DNA of 35,704 bases from NCBI GenBank assembly GCA_019649035.1, contig BMAT01005910.1:386329-422032 (forward strand). The letters are read 5' to 3'. This DNA is from Elysia marginata. Its lineage: Eukaryota; Mollusca; Gastropoda; Plakobranchidae. Below the pieces are notes generated by a model. That model was given only the letters and a program-made list of their open reading frames with translations, did not search any database and was not told the DNA's origin. Below, piece by piece: positions 1 through 10,385 of this stretch; position 1 is the first letter of the stretch, and each line of letters begins with the position of its first letter. A program made the translations under genes and the position numbers.

Positions 1-42
1 GAGAGAGAGAGAGAGAGAGAGAAAGATAGAGAGAGAGAGATA
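1..42. repeat. (GA)n microsatellite at the window edge
   Basis: Nearly pure GA dinucleotide repeat interrupted by two GATA variants. It runs off the left edge, so its true length is unknown. Confidence 0.95.
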
Positions 43-1132
43 GGTAAAAAAAAAACTCGAGGCTCTGACAAAAGGTCGCGATTCTGTCAGTTGTGATAGT
101 GTACAAAGTAATTTAAGGCATTGCAAAGAAAATAAGGCTGTCAGAAAAAAGCCCTTGCCTTGTATCCTTCTCAAACGACAACAGTTAGCACAATAGCAGT
201 GTTGAAAATTTCATCCTAAAAGACCTTAATGATTTAAAAGAAATGAACAAAAAACATACAATATAAGCAACAATTTTGAAAATCTGTACAGATAGATTTT
301 GAGTGTCACCGTTTTTATATTTCTTTATCAAATAATTAAAAACTTCTGACAAAGCATTGTGATGCAATTTAAGAAAGTCATAACATCACATCATTATGAT
401 AATTGAGTTAGCTATGTTATTTCTTAAAATACTTTGTCCCCCATCACAACCGAAAGATTTACAATGGTCTGTCACAATCTCACTTGTAGCCTAGTAACCA
501 CTTCGTGAAACAAGGAAAGAAACTTTTTGGTGACAGACATATGTAAAGATGTTAAACGGTTAATCGTTATAAATGTGTGTCACAGATCCATATATATCTC
601 AATACCAAATCCAATGCAAATTTTTCTGAAGTCATTTCATAGGTGTTTGCTAATTTTAAAATTGAATTATCAGACAAAACTCTCAAATATTTTATGTGAC
701 TCGTGAGTTAAACTTTTAGTTTTGTGTAGTGTGTGTCATTTCAAATTTTAACATATAGATCTATATATTGAACACAGCAAAATAAATTAAGATATATGAT
801 TGCCAAAAAGACACTTGTAAAACATGCATGAAATATACCTGAATAACCTTTCTAAAGCATCTTAAATTTATTACCTCTAAAAAAAGGCTACACTCACTCA
901 CAGTCAGTGCTAAGTAAGTGATCAGCAAATATGCTGCTAATTTTTTTGTGGAAAAAATAAAGTCTTACTTGGCTGTTCTTGGTAAATTTTTTAAAGCAAT
1001 TTGATACCTACATGATACCCTCTAGATCTTAATGGAAAACTATCACTATGACAATTTTTAAAAATTTCCAAAAAAAAAAATGACAGAATTAGACTGTGGA
1101 ATGCACCATTTGTTATAATAATAAAGTTGCCA
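43..1132. other. AT-rich DNA without a recognisable gene
   Basis: No open frame with protein-like composition, RNA gene or element termini could be recognised. The tract is AT-rich with scattered A and T runs. Confidence 0.6.
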
Positions 1133-2729
1133 TTAAGGCGGATTCCATGAATGTGGACCTTGGAGGAGGTCTAAATTTCAGACTCAAATAAATAATATTT
1201 GAATAAAGAATACTTATCCTTTTTTATCTTGAGCCTTCGGTATGTATTAAATGACCTGTTACACCATGAATTACATGGTTTTCGTTTATCTTATAATTTT
1301 AATGAAGTCTTGAATGTTGCGAACGTTAGAAAAAACGACGCACACAATTTCCCGGTTTTTAACAAGGCCTACTAACAGGTGAGTGGACTCAATTTTCGAG
1401 ATAACCGGACTTCAAAATTTACGTTTTCGTGAAGTTAAGACATTAATCTTCAATTCTGTGTGTCTCGAAATACCAATGGTGTATTTTAAAGCACATAAGG
1501 CCGTAGCCTAATTGACCCTAAAATTGGGTCACTGTGCGTCGTTGAAGCCATTCCCGAAAATGTCAGTATTGTACTACACAAGAACGATATCCGCCGTTTC
1601 TTTTCGTTGACATGCGCAATTGAACATTTAAACTTTCGTTTTAAACAGGAAATCACCCTAAAATTGCGGTACTCTCCGAGCTAAAAAAGCACAAAAGTGC
1701 TGACGTGTAGTGCGTCGCCCTTATTTAACGATTGACGCATTCGTTCAAATTAGATCTAGGCTTCACAAAACCTGTTGCAAAGCCCATCGGCCGCGAATCT
1801 CTATATTTTCTAACGCCATTGAAACATTTAAACCAGAAAACATCGAAGAAAAGCCATATTTTTGTTTTTTGAAGACCTGAAATGAAGTGCGTCGTTAAAA
1901 ATTCGGAACATTAACGTGCGTTCATCGGCAAATTTACACCTAACAACCGGGAAAAACCTATTATCGATAGAACGCTTATCGGATCGGTTAACTGCTAAAA
2001 TAAAGCCTGTCTTATGAGGTTTGATGTCTCTTTGGTAACATTTTTATAAAAATACCGTTCAGTTCATCTATTTTATCGTTCCTAATGTAAAAATCAGCAT
2101 TACTAGGTGTCAGGTTTAGCCAAACATACAAACAGACGCTCGTTAACCATAGCAACGCACAATTGATGCACACTCAAAAAAACATTCCGATGACTTCTTG
2201 CTCATGAAATAAGTTTACAATACATTGGTTTTGCCAGTTTTAACTTTATAATTAGTGAATGAATACTTAGGTTTTTAGAACATCACCTCGTAAGATGTAT
2301 AAATACTATAATGCACTCTGTGTTAGCTAGTAGTAGTAGGCCAGAACTAGTTTGACTGTGCTGAGCAAAGGTGATGGAAACAGGCTTCAAAAGTTAATAT
2401 TTAATCACAACTGAACACACAAATTTCCGAAAAGGGTGTTTGGAAGTAATTTTTATTTTAACTGCAATAAGAAAAACATTACTAAAACCATTTCATTAAA
2501 CATGATTAAGCTTAAATAATCTTAAGTAAAAAAGCTGTAGATCTACCCTCACTCTATTTACCAAGCTCTATCTCTTTTCACAATATTCTCTTGCTAAAAA
2601 AAATTACATTCCTAAATTCAGCATAAAATTCCCTTCAATTTGATATATAATTCATGTATGTGAAGTGAATTTGAAAATTTTCAATTTTTGGGATATATCT
2701 CAAGATCCTCTTCATGGAATCCGCCTTAA
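1133..2729. mobile_element. Non-autonomous DNA transposon, TTAA target site, about 1.6 kb
   Basis: Positions 1132-1151 (ATTAAGGCGGATTCCATGAA) and 2711-2730 are perfect 20-base inverted copies of each other. A weaker match continues inwards (GGACCTTGGAG against GGATCTTGAG). TTAA sits just outside GGCGG at both ends (1133-1136 and 2726-2729), as expected for a TTAA target-site duplication. That duplication is used by piggyBac, Kolobok and related superfamilies. The end starts with GGCGG rather than the CCC typical of piggyBac, so Kolobok-like is the better guess, unproven. The interior has no long open frame, so the element would need a transposase supplied in trans. It carries a GTGCGTCGTT-like word in both orientations near 1333, 1535, 1709, 1886, 1914 and 2150. 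The well-preserved ends suggest a fairly young insertion. It ends about 1.1 kb upstream of the ESF1 start codon. Confidence 0.8.
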
Positions 2730-2734
2730 TTTCA

Positions 2735-3540
2735 ATTTTACACCTAAAGCTGAGGTGGCACTCCTGTATGGAAATCCTTCCAATTTAACTAGCATTAGAT
2801 CTAGTTAGTGGTATAGTACTAGTTGGAGACCCACCCTATTGCATCAAGCCTGCCAAAAATAAAAAAAACAACCAAAAACACAGGCCTAAATCTATTCTAT
2901 TGAGATTAAAATGAGATTACAAAAATGGTTCGAGCTCTGAAGATTGGAGTCTGCGACAAAAAGCTGTGAATGATTTTACCCTGTGATCTATCTAGATCTA
3001 TCTTTGCCTAAACAAACTATGGATAAGATTGCCCAGACCCAGTCCAGCAGGTTGATTTTTAAAAAAAAATTCTAGATCTAGATCTAGATCTAGATTAAAA
3101 ACAAATTGACTCGACAGAGTAGCCAGTTTTTACAAGGCATTGTCTGAGACATGAGAGACAGAAAAGGCAAAGAGGCGAAAGAAATCGACCTTAGCCTCAG
3201 ATCTAAACTTTAGATCAATAGATTCTAGATGTAAACCCAAAATATCAAGATATTTGGATATCTAGATCTAGATCTATTCTAGATCAAAGGCAGATTTTAA
3301 CCTTACTTTTTTACTTACAGCAGACTTTTCACCAAGCAGACGGAGAAAAAATCTTCAAGTCAAATTCAAATGTGGTCTAGTCTGTGGAATCTAGATTCTA
3401 GTCGCGTAGACTTCGGTCTTGCCAGTTATGATCCGTAAAATAGAATTTATACAGCATTAAAACGCAATTTTTTTATTTAGCTCTTACGTTTTAGATCTGT
3501 AGATCTAGGCCTAGTCAACGAGTTCTAAGGCCTATTCAGT
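2735..3540. repeat. CTAGAT-rich simple-repeat tract
   Basis: The hexamer CTAGAT (TAGATC, AGATCT) recurs through this stretch as short arrays, best at 3072-3096 and 3256-3275, with degenerate single copies between. A further array lies at 3762-3780 in the promoter region. No coding sequence is visible. The same word reappears near 6768 and 34190-34300, so it is a genome-wide simple repeat and not specific to this gene. Confidence 0.7.
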
Positions 3541-3861
3541 CATTTGACACTAAGATGGTCACTAAAGAGGAAGTTTCTAAACAAGTGACTAGGCTAAGAT
3601 TAGAGCCAGATGCGCATGCGTATTCGACAGCTCTTTTGCGCTTGAAAAGAAAGGTTGTTAATCATACATAGTTTCCGTTTCATTTGTAAACAATCCCACA
3701 TGCAAAGTTAACCAGAGCCGACAAAAAGGTGTCATAAATTCAACAATTTACTTATCCTAATCTAGATCTAGATCTAGATTGTAGAAAAAAAAACCCAGTA
3801 CCAAATAGATCTAAATATATCTAGATTCTATATTGCCTCTCTACTGAGCTCGTGGTCCACG
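3541..3861 (+). promoter_or_regulatory. Putative ESF1 promoter and 5' leader
   Basis: TGCGCATGCGTA at 3611-3622 differs by one base from the NRF-1 consensus (TGCGCATGCGCA), an element common in promoters of ribosome-biogenesis and other housekeeping genes. No TATA box is obvious. The ESF1 start codon at 3862 has a good Kozak context, with A at -3 and G at +4. The transcription start cannot be placed by eye, and an additional untranslated upstream exon cannot be excluded. Confidence 0.4.
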
Positions 3862-6800
3862 ATGGAGTCCATAAAAAAGGATGAAAGGTTTTCACACATC
3901 TCATCAGACCCTCGATTTAGGCCCATGCCCAAATCGAAAAAGCGAGTTAAAATTGACAACCGTTTTCAGTCTATTTTTACAAACAAAGATTTTACTCATG
4001 AAACCATTATTGATAAACGCGGCCGTCCTAGGCTAAATGGATCAAAGAAACAAAAGCATGTTATGGAGAGATTTTATGATCTTTCTGATTCTGAATCAGG
4101 AGATGGGGAAGATTTGCCTTCTGCCTTGGGAGAAACGAATGTAAAGAAAAAGAAGAGTGACCAAACAGGACAAAAGTTAAAGGCAAAGAAGCGGAAATTT
4201 TCAGAGGAAAAAAAATCTTCCTCAACGAACAAAAAAGCAAAGTTGACTAAGTCCTCCATGGAAGCTGGAGATGGTAAGCTTTAGAATCAACTGTTTTATT
4301 CCAATCTCTTTGATTTTGAAGAAAGTATAGATTCTAGATAATGAGTTAGTTAAGTACCTATTATTAGTATTTACAAAAATGAGGCTGAGTGACTTTTTTT
4401 GCTCTTCAAGTTCAACTAAATAATCAATTCAAGTGTGTATTTATTTAACTTAAATAAGTTCAAGTAGTTTAACATTTACCTCAGCTTGCATCTTATACGG
4501 AGAAATTCAAGAGCAAGTACAGGCACAACCTTATATAGTATGCTTGATCGAGAGGTCTACATTTAGGCCTAAAGCTAGCACTAGGTCATCATACTGACTC
4601 AATATGTATAGTAGTCTAAAAGTAGAGTGTGTACAAATTTAAGAATAATTTATAGTAAAAACTAAAATCCAAATGTAGAAATCTATAAGAACCAGAGGTG
4701 ATTAAGTAGGCCTATACCATTGATCATTCATATATGATCTCAACCTGTGGTAGTACTGTGAGGAAAAACCAAGTAAAAAGAGCCTGGTACCTTGTTCTTA
4801 TCATTCATTAAACCCTTTTTCAAGCCCTATTTTATTTTTTAAAAATTTGCAATCTAAATTATCCCCATATAATTTTTTTATAAAACATACAATATGATGC
4901 AATTTCATATATATAAAGCCTTAAAGGGTTAGTACCTGAATTGGTAAAAAAAAAACCCATTAGTTTTAGACGCTAGTGTTGACAGTTATATAAATTTTAA
5001 ATATGATTTCTTATTTTGACGGCATAAATGCATTCTAAATTTGCAACAAAGACTTTTGAAGTGATTCATAAGAAAACTAGAAACCAACATGGCTGACATT
5101 AGATGTCTTGCACCACATTGTCAGTGGTTCTCAACCACAGAATTTTCCCAAAGTTCTTATGAAACTCTTTGACTTGCACAAAATGACTGCGTACCCAGCC
5201 ATCACCCAGGCTACAAAACTACCCAAGGCCACAGGGGTCAAAGTGGAGGTGAAGTGCCCAGTGGTCTCTGCATCTGGTACAAGTGAAGTATGGACATATT
5301 TTGCTCAGCGTAGATCAGATAAACAAGTCACTTCGCTGGCAAGGACATCATCTTCCAACTCCTTGAATACTGCAACAATGCCTTTTGTAATTACCTCCTC
5401 AGGAGTTTCAACAACCCCATATCATTATTGTATGACAAGCCAACACTCATTTGTTACATAAAACCACTGACCATCCATAGTAGCTAGACTACAACTCCAA
5501 CAGATGCAACAGGACAGGTTAATCTACCTATTTAACTTAGTGCTTGGTGGCTTAGTTAATCGTTAGGGCAGCTGACTGCTACTTTAGAACAAATTTTGAA
5601 CTTCTCCCCTGTACCCACCCAGCACTAATCTGGATATACATATGCAGTCCAGCTTAAACAAGTATTCAAATAATTCAAGTTTGAATTGTTTGTGCTTAGC
5701 TGTATCTCTCTTTTGAGAGATAAAAAATGTTATGTCTTAAAGACCTATACCATCCAGGCAGTTGAGATCAACTAATAATTTTATAAAAGTTCCAACTGTT
5801 AATTCAAAAGCATGCCTTCCATGCATATATGCATCAACAATTTAGAACTCCCTCCCCAACGAATTACGGGCTGAAGCAACGTTTATTTAAAAAGAAACTC
5901 AAGACACATATATGTCAAGCATTCTGTCCTAATGAGTCGTAAGTCGAATAACTTAGTTTTGAGATTTAGCTTTTAAAGTTTAGTAGTTTTTCAGAAGTCA
6001 AATATTTTTCATTTTAGATTTTGATGTAAAGACCATTTCTAAATGGTTTTCAGACCCCATTCTTGTTGAGATTTCATGTTTTATGTGTTTAATTTTAACT
6101 GTTATGGTTGCCAAGGCCTCAACATCTTTAGAGTTGTCTGAACTTTAGATGCCATTTTCTTCCTTTCTTGAAACTTCACAAATCCTAACCCTGCCGACTT
6201 CAAACGGCTATAAGTTCATATAGAAGCATGGTAGAGTTGTTCTGATTGTTGTAATTGAAAGTAGAGAAAATAAACCTTTCTGTGATACTAATGTGATTAC
6301 GGAACCAATTTTGACTTGAGACTCATTTGGACTGGTTGCAAGAAATATTTTGCAATTTATTTTGATGGCTAAGATTATCCTGATATTTTTAGGTCCTTTT
6401 TCTTTAGCATGTTTGAGATATGAAAGCAAAATATGTGATGTAGGCCTCATGCTTTAAATTTTATTTTGTAAAAATGTGTACATCACTAGCCCCTTTGAGA
6501 AGAGAGCACTAAGACTACTGTATATAAATACACCCTATTAATATTGTTATTATTACTATATATAATATGTTGTAATTTTTTTTACCAGATATAAATTTTA
6601 ATTTGAAAGTGGATAGGTGGAACCCTGAGTCATGAAGGACATGAAGGGATGGGGTTAACCGGTTTGTAACAAATTCCTTAGAATGCAATGTTCAGTTTAA
6701 AACAGTAGAAGCTAGAACTAATGAACTCATTTGTAAAATTTAATACCGGTACGCTTAAGTTTGGTATAGATCTACACACTACATCTAGATGTACAACAGT

Positions 6801-9800
6801 ACATGTAATAACAGACCAATTTTTTCAGCTTTAAAAAATACGAACAATTTTTTCCATAGAAACAAGGATTTATGATTGTTTGCAAAACAATTAACTTTTA
6901 TTAAACTCTCAAAACCAACGAGACTCATGAATTGAACTCAGGGTCTACAAAACCAGTACATATATGTGTGTACAGTGGAATCCTGATAAAGTCAACACCT
7001 CGGGACTAAAAAAATGTGTTGACTTTAAGCAAGAGTTGATTTTAGCCATTACAAAGATATAAAGAAATCAAAACGGGACTGCAAAACAGAGTTGACTTTA
7101 AGCAAGAGTTTCCTTTAAAGGTGTTGACTTTAAGTGGATTCCACTGTAGTTGGATCCGGGGTCCACCTATCCTAAAAGCTTGATTTTGGTTAAGTGGACC
7201 CCGGGGTCCACCTATCCTAAAAGCTTGGTTTTGGATTTAAGTGGACCCCGGGGTCCACCTATCCTCTACCTTTTAATTTATTCATTGTTTATGTGAAATA
7301 TTTTCCGAGGACATCAATTAAGAATGGTGACGGTCTTTTAATTAAGAATCTTTTTTTTTTCTTGGCCAACAAATCTTGATACTGGTCTGATGGTTGCATC
7401 TTCTGGCACATCCTCACGAATAGTTAAATAATCGTTTTTATTTTTATAATGAATTTCACATTAGAATTAAAGAATAGATGTTAAGATCAGTCGATCTTGA
7501 CCTTTGTATAATAATAAATATCAAGTCATGAACAGTCTTAGAATACATGTTATGATGTTATGTTATAGAAATCAATTTATTATTTTTTTTAATTTTATAT
7601 ATTTTTATTTATGTTTTTTTTTTAATCAATTTACGAAAGGAAGGGTTTTGTTTGAGCTTTGGTTCCTTATTTAGTTATTGGCATCTTAAGCTCATCCAAG
7701 TTCAAATTAAAGGCCTCATCAATGCCAAAATGCGAACATTTTTTTTCTCACAGAAACTCAGATTGAAAGTTAAAAAAACAAAATTGTTAAGAAACATAAT
7801 GACCTTAGTCTTATTCATTTTACCCTTATCTATTCATAGAAACTATATGCCGCATATGATGTACAGTATGTTTAAGTTGATCCCCATGTGATGTAACCAT
7901 GGGTGATTGACTTAAGTGAAAAAATTGAGTTCTTTGCAAGTCATTATAATTTTCCTCATACGACAGAAGAAAAAAAATCAAGTCAGATCAAAATCAACTT
8001 AAGCAGAGATGACTGTTTATGAATTATACTGTAACATGAAATGTTTTTTAATCATTCTCCTAAGATGTATTTTTTTGTTGTTTTGATGAAGAAATCGTTT
8101 CACTTTTTTTGTTTTCAGATGAAGCAGAAGCTCCTGATGATTCCAGTTCTGAGGATGAGCAAGATGCCTCAAGGAAAGAACTTCCTGGCACAAAGACATT
8201 GCCAGATGATGAAGATGGCAGTGATGCCCCCAGTTCTGACAATAATGATGATGACGATAATGACAGTGGTGGAAAGGAAGAGGACTTTGATTCTGATGTA
8301 GCCGAGTACACTCAAGAGCATGAGTTGGAGGAGACCGAAGTTGATCACAAATGGAATGAGCTTCACACAGAAGCCCCTGAAGTAACTGAATCTACGAAGC
8401 GTCTGGCTGTGTGTAATATGGACTGGGACTTTGTGAAAGCCCAGGATCTTTTTGTGCTTTTCAAATCTTTTGCTCCAGAGGGTGGTGCTGTCAGGTGTGT
8501 GACAATCTATCCATCTGAATTTGGAAAAGAACGAATGACTGAGGAGGCACTACTTGGACCAAAAGAGATGAGGAAGCAGCAAGCAGAAGAGGGGGAACAG
8601 AAGATACAAGATGGGGGTAAGGGCAGAAAAAAGAAAAATTCTGGCATTGACCAACAGAAGGCTAAGAATATAGAAAAGCACAAGGAAGATGCACAGACTG
8701 AGAAACTCAGGGAGTATCAGTTAAATCGTTTAAGATATTATTATGCAGTTGTGGAGTGCGACTCTGTGCGTACAGCAGATAACATTTATACAGAATGTGA
8801 TGGTCGAGAGTACCAGCTCAGCTCTGTTCGGCTTGATCTTCGCTTTATTCCTGAAGATATGATCTTTGATGACGAGCCCAAAGACCAGTTTACAGATGAG
8901 CAAGGCTTGATAGACTACCAACCCAGTCAGTTCAACTCATCAGCTCTATCACAGGCTAAGGTGGAGGTCACATGGGATGAGACAGAGTTTGACAGGCTCA
9001 GTCGCAGGATGAGCGCTCTCCAGCAAAAGGAGTTACAGACAATTGTTGAGGAAAACAAGTACGCTGACATCATAGCTCCACCGGAAAGTGATTCAGATGA
9101 CGAAAGAGATGGAAGACCTGACTGGTTGAAGAATTTGCTGGCAGAGGATGGGGATGAAGGTAAAGACAAGGTTGTCTCAGAGGAAGAGAAAATCAAACTG
9201 TATCGCCAGGTCTTGATGGAAAAGGTTGCTGAAGATGAAGAGGAAGAAAAGAAGGAGGAAGGAGAGTTTGACAAAGAAATGGCATGGCAACCTGGTCTCA
9301 AATCAGCTGCAGAGAAAAAGATAAAGAGGCAAGAGAAAAAGAAAGAGCAAAACGCCATTGTTGGAGACTATTTAGAGAAAAAAAAAGAGAAGAAGAAAAA
9401 GAAAAAAGAGGAAAAATTAAAGAAGAGGAAAGAGGGGAGTATGGAGGAAGAGGAAGGGGATAATGATTTAGCTTTCAGTGATGATGACCTGCCTGCAGGA
9501 TTTGATATAGAGGACATGAAGGAAATGCTTGATGGTGATGAGCGAGATTTGCTTCAATCTTCCAATCATTTAAAGTCAGCAAACGCACAGAAAAAGAAGA
9601 ACAAGGGGAATAACGTAGCTGATGACGACAATTTTTCTGACTCAGAGAAGAAAGCAAAGGCAGAACTGGAGTTAATGCTTATGGACAGTGATGCACAACA
9701 TTTGAAAAAACCAGCAAAGCCTGAAATTATCAAAGACTCTGACGGTAAAAGGAAGAAAAAGAAAAACAAGCTTGCCAAGTTGAAGAAGACAGAGGAAGAT

Positions 9801-10097
9801 AAGGAGGACTTTGTTCTTGACGTGGAAGATCCTCGTTTCTCGGCTTTGTACTCTTCTCATCATTTTCACATAGACCCAACAGCCCCGCAGTTCAAGAAAA
9901 CAAAGAACATGCTTAAACTGGTGGATGAGCAGATAAAAAGGAAGAGCAAAAAGGACAAGAAAGGGAAAGTCGGTAACACTAACAGCTGTGCCAATAACAC
10001 TGACCAGCAGGCAAATAGTGACAATACACATATGTCCAACTCAAAGTCAAAATCTCAATCATTATTAGAGAGCTTAAAGCGTAAAATGAACAAGTAA
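3862..10097 (+). CDS. ESF1: ESF1 homolog, nucleolar pre-rRNA processing protein (2 exons)
   Basis: Exons are 3862-4273 and 8119-10097, giving 796 residues; human ESF1 is about 850. The donor is G|GTAAGC at 4274 and the acceptor is TTTTCAG at 8118. The split codon 138 reads GAT (Asp) across the junction, so the frame is kept. Residues about 7-60 carry the ESF1 N-terminal motif (DERFSHISSDPRF, then KIDNRFQSIF and DKRGRP). An acidic, Ser-rich stretch follows. At about 230-381 lies the RRM-like domain (TKRLAVCNMDWD, IYPSEFGKERM, RYYYAVVECDS, LRFIPEDMIFDDEPKD). Long Lys/Glu-rich coiled or disordered segments come next, and a NUC153 motif begins at about 707 (EDPRFSALYSSHHFHIDP). Yeast and vertebrate ESF1 act in the nucleolus in 18S rRNA maturation within early 90S pre-ribosomes; function here is inferred by homology. 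Oddities: only one coding intron, whereas the vertebrate gene has many, and a Lys-rich insertion of roughly 35 residues inside the RRM-like domain (about 289-325). No in-frame stop or frameshift was seen. Confidence 0.95.
5093..5461 (+). mobile_element. Fossil gag-like fragment of an LTR retrotransposon
   Basis: Within the ESF1 intron lies a GC-richer island. Its short open frames resemble the N-terminal gag-like protein of Ty3/gypsy-type elements seen in molluscs and other invertebrates, including a segment with a Trp-Thr-Tyr-Phe core (SEVWTYFAQRRSD). The element is broken and only this part is recognised. No LTRs, protease, reverse transcriptase or integrase were seen nearby, so it is an old partial copy. 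The family assignment rests on remembered patterns and is tentative. Confidence 0.4.
5845..6150 (+). mobile_element. 3' tail of a decayed LINE (CR1/L2/jockey-type reverse transcriptase end)
   Basis: Around 5848-5915 the translation reads NSLPNELRAEATF and then, after a frameshift, FKKKLKTHI. This is the typical C-terminal end of non-LTR reverse transcriptases (consensus like WNSLP-x-LR...FK-x-x-LKTHLF). The expected Trp codon before NSLP is a TAG here. Only this short tail is recognisable, and the 3' limit is approximate because no clear tail repeat was seen. It is a 5'-truncated, old insertion inside the ESF1 intron. Confidence 0.55.
6973..7146. mobile_element. Pogo/Tigger-like MITE, 174 bp, TA target site
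   Basis: The element starts CAGTGGAATCC and ends GGATTCCACTG, exact 11-base inverted repeats, flanked by TA on both sides (6971-6972 and 7147-7148). A CAGTGGAA.. terminus with TA duplication is typical of pogo/Tigger-type Tc1-mariner elements. The interior repeats the word TTGACTTTAAGCAAGAGTT twice. There is no coding capacity. A truncated relative lies at 13721-13870. Confidence 0.8.
7149..7265. repeat. 47-bp tandem repeat built around an 18-bp perfect palindrome
   Basis: There are two and a half units: 7149-7193 (45 bp, slightly diverged), 7194-7240 (47 bp) and 7241-7265 (partial). Units 2 and 3 begin with the perfect palindrome GTGGACCCCGGGGTCCAC; unit 1 has a variant. Each palindrome is followed by CTATCCT, and in the two full units by AAAAGCTTG and a T/G-rich spacer. 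The array abuts the right end of the pogo-like MITE. It is much more GC-rich than the surrounding intron. Confidence 0.85.
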
Positions 10098-10385
10098 CCT
10101 TGAATAATTATTCTAATGAAATGGAATGACTTTTAGTCTTGTGGTCAATATACAGTACATGAAAAATCTCTTAGTTAAAAATTAAACTTGTTTTTAGGGA
10201 ACACAAATATCGTTTTGGTACAAGTATTAGTTCTATTACTAATTTAGATAGGATAATTTATAAGAAAAAGTAAACTGTGCAGCACAAACTATTTTAGTGT
10301 ATGATGCACAAGATTGATACTTTTGTTGGTAAACAAATGCTTCTTAACATCAACTTGCTGAAAATAAATTCTCATTTAATACATT
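10098..10385 (+). terminator. ESF1 3' UTR with candidate poly(A) signal
   Basis: The first canonical AATAAA after the stop codon is at 10363-10368, giving a 3' UTR of roughly 290 bases. A weaker ATTAAA lies at 10181-10186. Which one is used cannot be told from sequence. Confidence 0.45.

Noticed and set aside
8927-9358. Minus-strand open frames within the ESF1 second exon
   Set aside because: Ser/Phe-rich antisense shadows of the Lys/Glu-rich ESF1 coding sequence.
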